A DNA stretch of 64,000 nt from Pseudomonadales bacterium (GCA_028281885.1 JANQJA010000021.1:1-64000), one strand, 5' to 3'; counted from the first letter of the stretch, positions 1 through 8,550 are shown. A program made the numbers and translations. Notes: a model not told the origin generated them from the sequence alone.

Positions 1-362
<362 letters not shown>

Positions 363-632
363 ATAACTTGAGCAAATTTGCGGCCGTTTTGGCGGTCACG
401 AATAGCGACAGCGACATGATCTGGATATTGCCTTGTTTGGACGTCTGAGCGTCTTTATCACTTTCCACTTTCTCTTTTCTTGTTTTCAGAAATGACGTTT
501 CAGGATTGAGAGAAAGTACCAGTTTTGTTTGAACCCACTCGGTTCGCTGAGAAAGCGTCCTCCTGTGCGAGGGCTCGTTCCAGGTAACGAGAAGTCCGTA
601 CCGCAAGGAGAGACGGGTTTAAACAGCCGGTT
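363..632 (+). other. 23S-5S internal transcribed spacer without tRNA
   Basis: This 270-base spacer separates 23S and 5S rRNA. I see no tRNA-like cloverleaf and no CCA-ending acceptor stem. It is transcribed with the rRNAs and presumably folds into processing stems. A 92-codon open frame on the opposite strand runs through it but has no recognisable protein features, so I do not call it a gene. Confidence 0.7.
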
Positions 633-752
633 TGCCTGACGACAATAGCAAGTGGGAACCACCTGAATCCATTCCGAACTCAGAAGTGAAACTGCTTAGC
701 GCCGATGGTAGTGCGGGGTTTCCCCGTGTGAGAGTAGGTCATTGTCAGGCAT
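633..752 (+). rRNA. rrf: 5S ribosomal RNA
   Basis: This 120-base stretch begins TGCCTGACGAC and ends GTCAGGCAT, so the two ends form the closing helix of 5S rRNA. The conserved internal block CCGAACTCAGAAGTGAAAC is present, followed by AGCGCCGATGGTAGT and GAGAGTAGG. Length and order of blocks match gammaproteobacterial 5S rRNA. Confidence 0.97.
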
Positions 753-823
753 CTAAATAAAAAAGCCTCGCCCGAAAGGGCGGGGCTTTTTTATTTATGG
801 TGCTTGCGAGAAGGACCTACTCG
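742..823 (+). repeat. direct repeat, copy 1: 5S tail plus terminator
   Basis: This 82-base segment begins with the last 11 bases of 5S rRNA, includes the rrn terminator and about 30 bases beyond. It recurs at 918-999 with 5 mismatches (about 94% identity). The copies are 176 bp apart and in the same orientation. The similarity stops abruptly on both sides. Confidence 0.9.
765..792 (+). terminator. rho-independent terminator of the rrn operon
   Basis: A nine-pair G/C-rich stem (GCCTCGCCC with GGGCGGGGC, one T-G pair) is closed by a GAAA tetraloop and followed by six T residues. It starts 13 bases after the 5S 3' end. Confidence 0.95.
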
Positions 824-917
824 AAGAATGGGAGTAGGGTGGCGGCGGAATTCGAGGAAGCGCAGCTTCCGAGCGCCGACACGGGCAGCGAGCTATGCTC
901 GCGCCCGGCCCGAAGGG

Positions 918-999
918 TTGTCAGGCATCTAAATAAAAGAGCCTCGCCCGAAAGGGCGGGGCTTTTTTGTTTATGGTGCTTGCGAGCAAGACCTGCTCG
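918..999 (+). repeat. direct repeat, copy 2: 5S tail remnant plus terminator
   Basis: This is the second copy of the 742-823 unit. It keeps the last 11 bases of 5S rRNA (TTGTCAGGCAT) although no 5S body precedes them, then repeats the terminator and its downstream flank. It therefore looks like a scar of a lost or recombined rRNA operon end. Confidence 0.88.
941..968 (+). terminator. second rho-independent terminator copy
   Basis: The stem GCCTCGCCC / GGGCGGGGC with GAAA loop and T-run is identical to the rrn terminator upstream. It would back up termination from the rRNA operon before the next gene. Confidence 0.9.
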
Positions 1000-1057
1000 C
1001 TCTCCCTGTGGCCGTCGGCTAGTCTATGCCCTCTCGGTTTTTAAAGGGGAAGACTCG

Positions 1058-2122
1058 ATGTCGCCGATTCCAAAAGGGGGTACCGTAGCCGTGACGGGCG
1101 CTGCCGGTTTCATTGGCGGCTGGGTGGTCAGGCAATTGCTTGATGAAGGCTATCGCGTCAGGGCGTGCGTTCGTGACGCTAACGATGAGTCCAGGACTGC
1201 TTTCCTGACAGCGATGCCGGGCTTCGTCTCTGGCAGGTTAACCCTGCATTCTGCCGATCTGGACCATGAAGGCTGTTTCGACGCCATCTTCAAGGGTTGT
1301 CACGGCGTCGCGCATGTCTCGCATGTCAGCAACTACACCGATATGGACTACGTCTCTCGAGTTTGCGGGCACATCATCAAAAGCGTCGATAACTCAAGTT
1401 CCGTGACGCGTGTGGTGGTGACCTCCAGCACGGCTGCAGTGATCTCGGAAGCGGACATCTATGAACTCGTCAGGCGGCCGGTCTGTAACGAGGACAGGTA
1501 CCCCGACGAAATGAGTCCTAAGCGCAAAGCGGAAAGGCCGGGCCAGGGGTATTCGATGGGGAAGGTCCTCGCCCAGAATATGTTCGCGGATGCGGCAGCA
1601 GAAAGTGGCGGCACCTGGGAAGCCGTCACCTGCTGTCCCGGTGACAACGTCGGTCCGATACTGTCAGCGCACCAGCAATTGGGGGCCTGGCAGCAACACA
1701 TCAAGAAAATGCTCGAGGGTGAGTATATGCAGAACGCCGCCTACCGGCCCTGGATGACAGTGGATGTGCGCGATACGGCTGAGCAACATGTTCGAATGCT
1801 CGAAAATGGAGAGATTGGAAACGGGGAAAGATATATCGCCTGGTCGACTGAAACTCGCGATGTTGAAGACGTGTGCGCAAGTATCTCCCGCCTGCTGCCT
1901 GAACTCGATTTCGATGAACCCGAAGTGACGGATCCGTTTCCGGATCACATTAAGGCGCGAGAAGGCGAACTGCGTTCGATCTGGCAAGGCCTCGATCTGC
2001 GCAATGACCGTGCTCGCAGTATTCTTGGCATGGAGTTTATTCCGCTTGATGTGTCTATTCGTGATTGCGTGGAGTCGCTCCTCACGGTCGGTGGCGTTCA
2101 GATAAAGCGTTCACGGTCGTGA
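1058..2122 (+). CDS. NAD(P)-dependent epimerase/dehydratase, extended SDR family
   Basis: This 354-residue protein belongs to the extended short-chain dehydrogenase/reductase superfamily, closest in appearance to dihydroflavonol-4-reductase / cinnamyl-alcohol dehydrogenase-like enzymes. The N-terminus carries the nucleotide-binding motif TGAAGFIG at residues 13-20, and the catalytic Tyr165 and Lys169 appear as YSMGK. Such enzymes reduce or epimerise small carbonyl or nucleotide-sugar substrates in the cytoplasm; the substrate cannot be read from the sequence. I chose the ATG at 1058 because AAGGGGA sits at a proper distance and the Rossmann motif follows at the usual offset. An in-frame start at 797 would add 87 residues translated from terminator DNA. 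The DsbA-like gene follows 19 bp downstream, so the two may be co-transcribed. Confidence 0.85.
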   Translation: MSPIPKGGTVAVTGAAGFIGGWVVRQLLDEGYRVRACVRDANDESRTAFLTAMPGFVSGRLTLHSADLDHEGCFDAIFKGCHGVAHVSHVSNYTDMDYVSRVCGHIIKSVDNSSSVTRVVVTSSTAAVISEADIYELVRRPVCNEDRYPDEMSPKRKAERPGQGYSMGKVLAQNMFADAAAESGGTWEAVTCCPGDNVGPILSAHQQLGAWQQHIKKMLEGEYMQNAAYRPWMTVDVRDTAEQHVRMLENGEIGNGERYIAWSTETRDVEDVCASISRLLPELDFDEPEVTDPFPDHIKAREGELRSIWQGLDLRNDRARSILGMEFIPLDVSIRDCVESLLTVGGVQIKRSRS

Positions 2123-2141
2123 TTCTGCGACTGTAGATGCC

Positions 2142-2780
2142 ATGAAACCCAGGCTGCTTTTTGTGACGGATCCAATGTGTTCATGGTGCTGGGGTACCCT
2201 GCCGGAGGTCAGCGGCGTTCGACGGTCGCTGTCGGGACAGGTAGATTTTGACCTCGCGATGGCCCGCCTGACAGTAGGGGGTGAACGCGAACTGTCGGAC
2301 TACCACAAAGGTCGTCTGGTAAAACTGTGGCGCGAAGTGCGCCAGGTTACGGGACAGGTATTTTCCGAACGTTTTCCTGACGGGATTGTCTTCGATAGCC
2401 GCAACGCCTGCTGTGCCGTTGAGATGGCCAGGCTGCAGACTGGAGAACCGCCCTGGGAATTTTTCGCGACACTTCAGGCTGCCTTCTTCGTTGATGGGCG
2501 CGACATCACCCGCTCGACGGTTATTGCCGAACTGCTGGGACAGTCCGTCGAGGATGTTGAATCGGCGCTGGTCGCTTCTGACTCGGCTACCGCGATGGAT
2601 GCCGGCTTCGCGATGCTTCGCCGACTGTCAGCCCATGCCCTGCCCAGTATCTATCTCGATACGGGTGAAGGGTTGAAACTGGTCAGCGGTGGATTCATCT
2701 CGGCTGAGTTTCTGGCTGAAGAGATCCTTTGCCGGCTGCGTCAGGCGGAACTCGGCGAGGGCACAGCATCCGGGGACTGA
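2142..2780 (+). CDS. DsbA-family thioredoxin-fold oxidoreductase with CSWC site
   Basis: This 212-residue protein starts directly with a thioredoxin-fold strand and the redox motif C13-S-W-C16 in the context DPMCSWCWG. That context is typical of the cytoplasmic DsbA-like/FrnE-like predicted disulfide isomerases. A conserved proline in ALPSIY near residue 167 fits the cis-proline that faces the active site. There is no signal peptide, so it probably acts in the cytoplasm, as a thiol-disulfide oxidoreductase or glutathione-linked isomerase; its client is unknown. It follows the epimerase gene by 19 bp. Its last 40 bp overlap the 3' end of the convergent symporter gene. Confidence 0.85.
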   Translation: MKPRLLFVTDPMCSWCWGTLPEVSGVRRSLSGQVDFDLAMARLTVGGERELSDYHKGRLVKLWREVRQVTGQVFSERFPDGIVFDSRNACCAVEMARLQTGEPPWEFFATLQAAFFVDGRDITRSTVIAELLGQSVEDVESALVASDSATAMDAGFAMLRRLSAHALPSIYLDTGEGLKLVSGGFISAEFLAEEILCRLRQAELGEGTASGD

Positions 2781-4153
2781 TCCTGATCTGTGTCCGACTG
2801 CCTTTGGCGGGCGTCGAGGACCTCTCGCACTCTGGCGGTCTCGGCCTCAGTCAGCTTGTACTTCGAGAAGATGTAGGCGCCGATCAGATAGCAGATCATT
2901 GGGAATAGTCCCTGCAGTCCGGCGAGGCCTATCTTGACGGTCTGGGTTTGTTCCACGTTGGGCTGGAACCCGATGACGCTAAGGACGATGCCTGACAGCA
3001 TAATGACCACGCCGCCCGCCGCCTTGCCTGCAAAGTTCCACACGGCAAAGTAGGCGCCTTCCTTGCGTTCCTTGGTGAGATACTCATCGTAATCGATGAT
3101 GTCGCTCAGCACGGTGGGGCCGACGGTGCTGCCCACCGTCGCGGCGATGCCTGCGAAAATGACAACGAATATGTTCCAGTAGATTCGCATCCAGTAATCG
3201 GGAATGAAGGCCAGCAGGAACAGTCCGCCAAACGCGATACCGCTGAACGTCATCGAATAGAGCCAGAGCTTGTGTTTGGGGATCTTCTCCATGAGTTTCA
3301 GGGTTGGCGGTACCATGATCATCTGCACGATCAGGTAGATCGTGATGATGATAGGCGCCAGGGCAGCGGCATCGAGGATGTACTGGGCAACGTAGACGGC
3401 CAATGCACCCATGGTCGCGGCTCCGATCAGCTCGATCAGCATGACAAACAACACCAGCCTCGCATGGGGGTTTGCCCATACGTCTCCCGCGGCGGTGAAA
3501 ACACTGCCGCGAGGAGCGGCTGTGATGGGGGCCCTGTTTTCTTTTAGGGTACCCGCGCCAGCCAGGATCAACGCGGCACAGGCCATACCGACAATAAAGG
3601 ATATGTCGCCGATATACTCGCGGGCGTGATCGATACCCATGTCTTCTGACTCAATCATGAGCAGCATGACACCCAGAGCGGCGAGGCCACCGATCATCTC
3701 AAAGGCATGTCGGGTGCCGAAAAATCGGCTCCGATGAATGGCGCTGGTGCTCATCTCCGTGCCCCATGACAGGTGGGGTATCGAGATGACAGTCAGTGCG
3801 GTGTAGAACCCCAGAATGGCAAAAGCCAGCCAGACAATGGTCAGTACTTCATCGAGCGATGTGGGTACATAGAAGACCATCGCATAGAACAGTCCGAATG
3901 GTATGGCGCCTGCCAGCAGCCAGCTTCTTCGGCGGCCAATCTTTGATGTGGTCTTGTCGCTGAGATAACCAACCATCGGGTCGGTGACGGCGTCCCAGAC
4001 CCGGGCTGCACCGAAAATGATGCCGATGATGTACGGCGCCACCAGCAATACGTCGGTGGAAAATTTCATGGCGTACAGCACAATCAGCCGGCCCATCAGG
4101 CCAAGTGTGATCGCAGGGAGGCCGTACGAAATGATCGCAGCGATTCGGGTCAT
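2741..4153 (-). CDS. MFS transporter, GPH (glycoside-pentoside-hexuronide:cation symporter) type
   Basis: This 470-residue membrane protein has about 12 hydrophobic segments. The MFS_2/GPH signature lies after the second helix, with D-A-V-T-D-P-M-V-G-Y-L-S-D and then T-S-K-I-G-R-R-R. Family members carry sugars or sugar acids with Na+ or H+; many marine paralogues are orphans, so the substrate is open. The C-terminal 30 residues are polar and cytoplasmic. The start ATG is clear, with a 17-bp perfect palindrome about 53 bp upstream that could bind a repressor. The alkaline phosphatase gene lies upstream on the same strand 133 bp away. The 3' end overlaps the convergent DsbA-like gene by 40 bp. 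Confidence 0.85.
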   Translation of the reverse strand: MTRIAAIISYGLPAITLGLMGRLIVLYAMKFSTDVLLVAPYIIGIIFGAARVWDAVTDPMVGYLSDKTTSKIGRRRSWLLAGAIPFGLFYAMVFYVPTSLDEVLTIVWLAFAILGFYTALTVISIPHLSWGTEMSTSAIHRSRFFGTRHAFEMIGGLAALGVMLLMIESEDMGIDHAREYIGDISFIVGMACAALILAGAGTLKENRAPITAAPRGSVFTAAGDVWANPHARLVLFVMLIELIGAATMGALAVYVAQYILDAAALAPIIITIYLIVQMIMVPPTLKLMEKIPKHKLWLYSMTFSGIAFGGLFLLAFIPDYWMRIYWNIFVVIFAGIAATVGSTVGPTVLSDIIDYDEYLTKERKEGAYFAVWNFAGKAAGGVVIMLSGIVLSVIGFQPNVEQTQTVKIGLAGLQGLFPMICYLIGAYIFSKYKLTEAETARVREVLDARQRQSDTDQDQSPDAVPSPSSA

Positions 4154-4205
4154 TTGGGAGTTAATACACTGTCGGTAGCGAACAGGGATTAAATGAGGGA
4201 ATGAG

Positions 4206-4222
4206 GTTGGTTGTCAACCAAC
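4206..4222. promoter_or_regulatory. 17-bp perfect palindrome, candidate repressor operator
   Basis: GTTGGTTG-T-CAACCAAC reads the same on both strands. It lies 53-69 bp upstream of the symporter start codon, within its likely promoter. Form and size fit a TetR-type operator. No TetR-type gene is in this window, so the regulator would be unlinked. Confidence 0.5.
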
Positions 4223-4286
4223 TTACTGATCGTCAAACAACTATTCGCCAATGCCCCTTGTCCAAGGGTGGTTTCTGGTGGCGGAC

Positions 4287-5663
4287 CTAGTTGCCCAGCA
4301 GCGCTTTCGCCATGATGTGATAAATCACGTGCTGTTCCATGACACCCTGGACCCATTGACTGCCGGGTCCGATCGCATAGACGGGTACGTCCTCGCCACC
4401 ATGGGTCTCCCGATTGCGGGGCACCGTTGCTTCCTGCAGATAGGCGTCATCGGTTGTATCGACTTCCGAGAGGTCCCGCCTGGTGCCCGGTCGATATCCG
4501 GGGCCGTTGGCGTAGCCGAGCGTTGTGTAAGGACGCCCATCCACATCGTTGTCTGCGATGCCGAGGATTGGTGAGCCACGGTGAGGGTAACCCGCCATGG
4601 TCAGCGTGTGGCTGTGATCTGCGGTGACGATGATCAGCGTGTCCTTGCCGACCATTTCAGTGGCGCGCCGGATGGCGTTACTGAACTCAACGGTCTCGGT
4701 CAGCGCCAGTTTGGCATTGCCTGCGTGATGCCCATGGTCGATGCGCCCACCTTCGATCATCAGAAAGAATCCTTTCGGGTGCGCCGACACAAGGTTGATC
4801 GCGGTTTCGGTCATCTCAGTGAGTGAGGGTTCATCACCTGCCTTCTCTCGATGGAGTTCGTACGCCATGTGCGAACGGGAAAAGAGTCCCAGCACATGTC
4901 TTTTGTCTTTGCCGAGTTGACGCAGTTCCGTTGCATTCGTCACGACGGCGCCGTCTTCGTATCGGTCAAGCCATTCTCTCGTCAGATCGCGTTTGTCAGC
5001 CCGGCTTTGAGACATGAACAGTGGTGCGCCGCCGCCCATGGCAACCTCGAGTCCGTCACCATGGGAAAATTCGATGAGCTGGGCAGCGATATCTTTGCAG
5101 CCATCGGTGCCCTGCATTTCCATACCGCGATCGATTGCGTGCGCGTACAGTGACGCCGGGGTTGCATGGGTCAGGCGTGTGTTCGAAACAACGCCGGTGG
5201 CGAGACCGGCGGTCTCGGCCCGTTCGAGTAACGTTGTCAGCTTTCCCGTCTCGCATCCAGATGCCGGTGATGCCGTCTCGTCCATGGACAGCTTGCGGAA
5301 GTTGGTCTTCACGCCGGTTACCATGGCGGTCGCCGTTGAGGCCGAATCCGTCACCTGCCGGTCTACGGCGTAGGTTTTCGATAGTGCCGTGTGCGGAAAC
5401 TGCTCGAAGCTGAGGAGGTTTTCTTCGCCACTATTTCCCTTCAGCTGTCCCTCGTAGATCCTCGACGCAGTCACGGTTGTGAGTCCCATCCCATCGCCAA
5501 TAAAGAGAATGACATTTCGGGCTCGCCTCGGACCCCTGGTCTGTTTGCGCTTTTCTTCGACGAATTCCCGGCCGCTGTTGAACCACGCCTGTGCTTCAGG
5601 AGACAGCGATTGTGCGGTGACCGATTGAACCGTCAGGAAAAGTATCAGTGCTAATAGGCGCAT
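4287..5663 (-). CDS. alkaline phosphatase, periplasmic, PhoA family
   Basis: This 458-residue secreted phosphomonoesterase has a signal peptide at residues 1-18 (hydrophobic core LLALILFL, cleavage after TAQ). The first metal-site motif is FIGDGMG with Asp57, and the nucleophile is Ser107 in TDSAST. Further zinc ligands lie in EGGRIDHGHHAGN and TADHSH. Length is close to the usual 450-550. It releases inorganic phosphate from organic esters in the periplasm. I see no clear Pho box upstream. It is divergent from the arsR operon across 124 bp; arsenate and phosphate share uptake routes, which may explain the neighbourhood, though this is inference. Confidence 0.92.
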   Translation of the reverse strand: MRLLALILFLTVQSVTAQSLSPEAQAWFNSGREFVEEKRKQTRGPRRARNVILFIGDGMGLTTVTASRIYEGQLKGNSGEENLLSFEQFPHTALSKTYAVDRQVTDSASTATAMVTGVKTNFRKLSMDETASPASGCETGKLTTLLERAETAGLATGVVSNTRLTHATPASLYAHAIDRGMEMQGTDGCKDIAAQLIEFSHGDGLEVAMGGGAPLFMSQSRADKRDLTREWLDRYEDGAVVTNATELRQLGKDKRHVLGLFSRSHMAYELHREKAGDEPSLTEMTETAINLVSAHPKGFFLMIEGGRIDHGHHAGNAKLALTETVEFSNAIRRATEMVGKDTLIIVTADHSHTLTMAGYPHRGSPILGIADNDVDGRPYTTLGYANGPGYRPGTRRDLSEVDTTDDAYLQEATVPRNRETHGGEDVPVYAIGPGSQWVQGVMEQHVIYHIMAKALLGN

Positions 5664-5731
5664 AGTTCAGATCCGGAAGCTGGAGCCACCTACATTAAGG
5701 TGGACATGTAAAGGCGTCATTAAGAGAGATT

Positions 5732-5743
5732 CGACATGTGTCG
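5732..5743. promoter_or_regulatory. 12-bp palindrome upstream of arsR
   Basis: CGACATGTGTCG is a perfect palindrome between the divergent phosphatase and arsR genes. Its GACATRT-like core resembles the arms of the larger inverted repeat at 5764-5799, so it may be a second ArsR contact or another operator. Confidence 0.4.
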
Positions 5744-5763
5744 GCCAGTTGCTTGTGTTGAAT

Positions 5764-5799
5764 CAATATGTCGATTAGTCTCGACTTATGGACATATTG
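5764..5799. promoter_or_regulatory. nested inverted repeat over the arsR start, candidate ArsR operator
   Basis: The arms CAATATGTC (5764-5772) and GACATATTG (5791-5799) are perfect reverse complements separated by 18 bases. An inner pair GTCGA...TCGAC lies inside. The right arm covers the first codons of arsR (ATG at 5788), so a bound repressor would block its own transcription or translation. This is the expected place for ArsR autoregulation. Confidence 0.65.
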
Positions 5800-6132
5800 G
5801 CTGCAACCGAACGCCTTAGTGCACTGGCCCAGCCGACCAGGCTCAGCACGTTTCGCATGCTGGTTGAGGCGGAGCCGGGCGGCCTGGCTGCCGGTGAGAT
5901 CGCGGTGAGGCTCGGCGTTCCGCACAACACGCTCTCGACTCACCTGGCTCATCTGTCTCGAGCCACGCTGGTCACGTCAAGACGGGAAGGTCGCTCGATC
6001 ATCTATCGTGCAGACATCGCGTCGCTGCGTAGCCTGCTTTCCTACCTGATCTCAGATTGCTGCCAGGGCCGCCCGGACCAATGCGCCAGCGTGCTTGATG
6101 AATTGTTGCCGCTCACCCGCGAGGCAGTTTGA
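5788..6132 (+). CDS. arsR: ArsR-family metalloregulator with C-terminal cysteine triad
   Basis: This 114-residue winged-helix repressor heads an arsenic operon. The DNA-recognition helix region is AGEIAVRLGVPHNTLSTHL near residues 32-50. The classical ELCVCDL metal motif of E. coli ArsR is absent. Instead three cysteines lie near the C-terminus: C91, C92 and C99 (DCCQGRPDQC). A similar C-C-x-C cluster near the C-terminus is known from Acidithiobacillus-type ArsR, so it should bind As(III) there. The gene overlaps its own candidate operator and is followed 3 bp later by arsC. Confidence 0.9.
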   Translation: MDILAATERLSALAQPTRLSTFRMLVEAEPGGLAAGEIAVRLGVPHNTLSTHLAHLSRATLVTSRREGRSIIYRADIASLRSLLSYLISDCCQGRPDQCASVLDELLPLTREAV

Positions 6133-6135
6133 ATC

Positions 6136-6651
6136 TTGAATCCCGCTCGCCTCCTGATTCTGTGTACGGGTAATTCGGCCCGCAGCATTCTGGCTGAAGC
6201 CATCGTCAACCGGCTGGGTGAAGACCGCTTCGTTTGTTTCAGTGCAGGCAGCCGTCCCACTGGCAGGGTGAACCCGGCGGCGGCGGCGCTGTTGCAGCGG
6301 CATGGCTATGACGTATCGGGCCTGCGCTCAAAGTCGTGGGATGAGTTTGCGGGTCAGGATGCGCCCGTTATTGACTATGTTTTTACTGTCTGTGACAGCG
6401 CCGCGTCAGAGACGTGCCCGATCTGGCCCGGCCATCCGATGGTGATTCACTGGGGGATTGCCGACCCCGCGGCGGTTGAAGGCAGTGAGGCAGAAATCAG
6501 GGCGGCGTTCGAGCAAGCCTATGAAACGCTGTTGGCGCTCTTTACGCGGTTTATCTCGCTTGATCTTGAGTCTGCGTCTCTGGAAGAACAGAAGCGGGCA
6601 CTGAACAAAATTGCCGAACAGATCGAGAACAGGAGATTTCCAGATGAGTGA
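6136..6651 (+). CDS. arsC: arsenate reductase, thioredoxin-coupled low-molecular-weight phosphatase type
   Basis: This 171-residue enzyme reduces arsenate to arsenite in the cytoplasm. The phosphatase-type P-loop is C10-TGNSA-R16 (CX5R with a following Ser). The two further redox cysteines are C86 and C94 in [10 protein letters not shown], which relay the disulfide to thioredoxin. The C-terminus continues about 30 residues beyond the usual 140. The start is a TTG at 6136, three bases after the arsR stop; no better ATG precedes the P-loop. Its stop overlaps the acr3 start by 8 bp, so the three genes form one operon. Confidence 0.93.
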   Translation: MNPARLLILCTGNSARSILAEAIVNRLGEDRFVCFSAGSRPTGRVNPAAAALLQRHGYDVSGLRSKSWDEFAGQDAPVIDYVFTVCDSAASETCPIWPGHPMVIHWGIADPAAVEGSEAEIRAAFEQAYETLLALFTRFISLDLESASLEEQKRALNKIAEQIENRRFPDE

Positions 6652-7681
6652 TAACGAGCCAGCAATGGGGCTATTTGAGCGGTACCTTTCTGTGTGGGTT
6701 GGACTCTGTATTTTGCTTGGGATTGCCCTCGGTGCTTTTGTGCCTGCCATCTTTGAACTGGTGGCATCGCTCGAATATGCAAGCGTCAACCTCGTGGTCG
6801 CTGTACTGATCTGGATCATGATCTACCCAATGATGGTCAATGTTGATTTTGCTTCCATCAAGGATGTTGGCAAAAAGCCGAAGGGGCTTTGCGTGACCCT
6901 TGTCGTCAATTGGCTGATCAAGCCCTTTACCATGGCGTTGCTGGGTGTGCTGTTTTTTGAGTATCTGTTTGCCGGGCTGGTGGATCCCCAGTCGGCACAA
7001 GAATACATCGCTGGCATGATTCTGCTCGGTGTCGCACCGTGTACGGCGATGGTGTTCGTCTGGAGCCAGTTGGTTCGAGGTGATGCCAATTACACACTGG
7101 TGCAGGTTTCCATCAACGACATCATCATGATTTTTGCCTTCGCGCCAATCGCCGCGTTGCTGCTCGGCATGACCGACATCGTTGTGCCCTGGGAAACATT
7201 GCTGCTGTCAGTTGTCCTTTACGTGGTGATTCCCCTGGCTGCGGGCTACGCGACACGGCGAATGATGGATCGCTCGGGAGAACACGAGCGGATCGGTGAA
7301 TTTACGGATGGGCTCAAACCATTTTCCATCATGGGGCTACTGGCAACGGTAGTGATCCTGTTTGGTCTCCAGGCGGAGACGATCCTGGCGCAGCCGTTGG
7401 TGATCGTATTGATTGCCGTGCCGCTACTGATTCAGACCTATGGCATCTTTGTGGTTGCGTTTGGCTGGGCTTACCTATGGCGCATTCCGTTTGCTACTGC
7501 AGCGCCGGCGGCATTGATTGGCACGTCGAATTTTTTTGAACTGGCGGTAGCGGTTGCGATCAGTTTATTTGGCCTGAATTCAGGGGCTGCACTCGCGACA
7601 GTCGTTGGTGTATTAGTTGAGGTGCCAGTGATGTTGTCACTGGTCGCCATTGCCAACCGGCTTCGACCGAACTTTGCCTGA
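6644..7681 (+). CDS. acr3: arsenite efflux transporter, ACR3 family
   Basis: This 345-residue inner-membrane protein has about ten transmembrane segments and exports arsenite made by ArsC. The conserved membrane cysteine appears in [12 protein letters not shown], the hallmark of ACR3 rather than ArsB carriers. The sequence begins [19 protein letters not shown], typical of the family. I chose the ATG at 6644 because AGGAG lies 8 bases upstream; an in-frame ATG at 6611 lies inside arsC. It is the last gene of the arsR-arsC-acr3 operon and ends 28 bp before the convergent siderophore-interacting gene. Confidence 0.93.
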   Translation: MSDNEPAMGLFERYLSVWVGLCILLGIALGAFVPAIFELVASLEYASVNLVVAVLIWIMIYPMMVNVDFASIKDVGKKPKGLCVTLVVNWLIKPFTMALLGVLFFEYLFAGLVDPQSAQEYIAGMILLGVAPCTAMVFVWSQLVRGDANYTLVQVSINDIIMIFAFAPIAALLLGMTDIVVPWETLLLSVVLYVVIPLAAGYATRRMMDRSGEHERIGEFTDGLKPFSIMGLLATVVILFGLQAETILAQPLVIVLIAVPLLIQTYGIFVVAFGWAYLWRIPFATAAPAALIGTSNFFELAVAVAISLFGLNSGAALATVVGVLVEVPVMLSLVAIANRLRPNFA

Positions 7682-7709
7682 CGGGTTATTTGAGGGGCTG
7701 TGACCTTGC

Positions 7710-8450
7710 CTACCAGGGCTCCGGGTCGGCTCGCTTCGCCGCCTTCATGCCTTCGTCATTGGTGCCAATTTTCCAGTAGCAGCTCACATACATGTTGTCG
7801 CGGGGTACCTCCCGCTCGTGCCGAAAATACTGCCGCAAAGTACGTGACGCGCTGAATTCTCCTGCCACCCAGATCGACGGCGATCCCTGGCGCCAGGGCA
7901 GCGACATGACCGTGTCCTCAAGGACACTATTTTCCTGCTCAGGCTCGGGATTGACGATCCAGTGCAGGCGCATCCCGGCAGGGGCTGGCATTTCTACCTG
8001 GTCCTGTTCATCGATAATTTCCAGAATGACATCACCGGTGGCGTCGGTCGGGAGGCGCTCCAGATTCACCTTGATCGCAGGCATGGCACTCATGTCCCCT
8101 GCCAGCAGATACCAGTCTGCCGAGGTGTTGATGGGCTGGCAGGCGCCTGGACCGGCAATAGTCAGGGAGTCGCCGGGGACCACCCGGTTGGCCCAGGCGG
8201 CAGCAGGTCCTGCATCGCCGTGTGATACGACTTCCAGGGTGATGGTACGGGTCTGCTCGTTGTGGGCTCTTACGGTGTAAGAGCGAACCACGCTCTCGCC
8301 GTCTGTGGGGGTCAGAATCAGTTTGACGTAGCCACCCTCATAGCCGCCGGGGAACTCGGACAAAGACTCGTCGCCAACCACGATCCGGGTCAGGTTCGGT
8401 GAAATCATCGATTTTTCAACAACGCGGACGTCGCAGGTAATACGGGCCAT
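7710..8450 (-). CDS. siderophore-interacting protein (ViuB/YqjH-like FAD ferric reductase)
   Basis: This 246-residue cytoplasmic flavoprotein likely releases iron from ferric siderophores by reduction. The FAD-binding motif RSYTVR lies near residue 56. The C-terminal NAD(P)H-binding-like domain ends with the family pattern of WKIGTNDEGMKAAKR. A Fur-like box at 8506-8524 lies 56 bp upstream, which suggests iron-repressed expression. The gene is divergent from dinB, and both control sites lie in the same 120 bp. Confidence 0.88.
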   Translation of the reverse strand: MARITCDVRVVEKSMISPNLTRIVVGDESLSEFPGGYEGGYVKLILTPTDGESVVRSYTVRAHNEQTRTITLEVVSHGDAGPAAAWANRVVPGDSLTIAGPGACQPINTSADWYLLAGDMSAMPAIKVNLERLPTDATGDVILEIIDEQDQVEMPAPAGMRLHWIVNPEPEQENSVLEDTVMSLPWRQGSPSIWVAGEFSASRTLRQYFRHEREVPRDNMYVSCYWKIGTNDEGMKAAKRADPEPW

Positions 8451-8505
8451 CAGGATGCCACCAGGAATGAGGCCCGGTATTGTCTCTGGTTTCGCGAGGC
8501 TTGTA

Positions 8506-8524
8506 AATAAGAACGATTCTCAGT
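8506..8524. promoter_or_regulatory. Fur-like box upstream of the siderophore-interacting gene
   Basis: AATAAGAACGATTCTCAGT matches the two-hexamer Fur pattern AATGAGAATGATTCTCATT at about 15 of 19 positions. It lies between the divergent siderophore-interacting gene and dinB, nearer to the former's promoter. Confidence 0.6.
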
Positions 8525-8534
8525 TGTAAAATAA

Positions 8535-8550
8535 CTGTATAAATAAACAG
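8535..8550. promoter_or_regulatory. LexA (SOS) box upstream of dinB
   Basis: CTGT-ATAAATAA-ACAG is a perfect CTGT-N8-ACAG element with the A/T-rich centre and flanking A and T of strong gammaproteobacterial LexA sites. It ends 20 bp before the dinB start codon, so LexA would block this promoter until DNA damage. Confidence 0.93.

Larger units (their letters stand above)
753..1057 (+). other. gap between the rrn operon and the first protein gene
   Basis: This 305-base stretch holds two near-identical terminators (765-792 and 941-968). Between them is a GC-rich segment containing an inverted repeat near 854-873 (GGAAGCGCAGCTTCC core). An open frame starting at 797 crosses the stretch in frame with the next gene, but it runs through the second terminator and is not a credible N-terminus. 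A ribosome binding site (AAGGGGA) lies just before 1058. Confidence 0.75.

Noticed and set aside
363..632. tRNA gene in the 23S-5S spacer
   Set aside because: I found no cloverleaf, no GTTCGA-type T-loop and no acceptor-stem pair.
797..1057. In-frame extension of the epimerase gene
   Set aside because: It begins inside the rrn terminator tail and runs through the second terminator; the Rossmann motif and a good ribosome binding site place the start at 1058.
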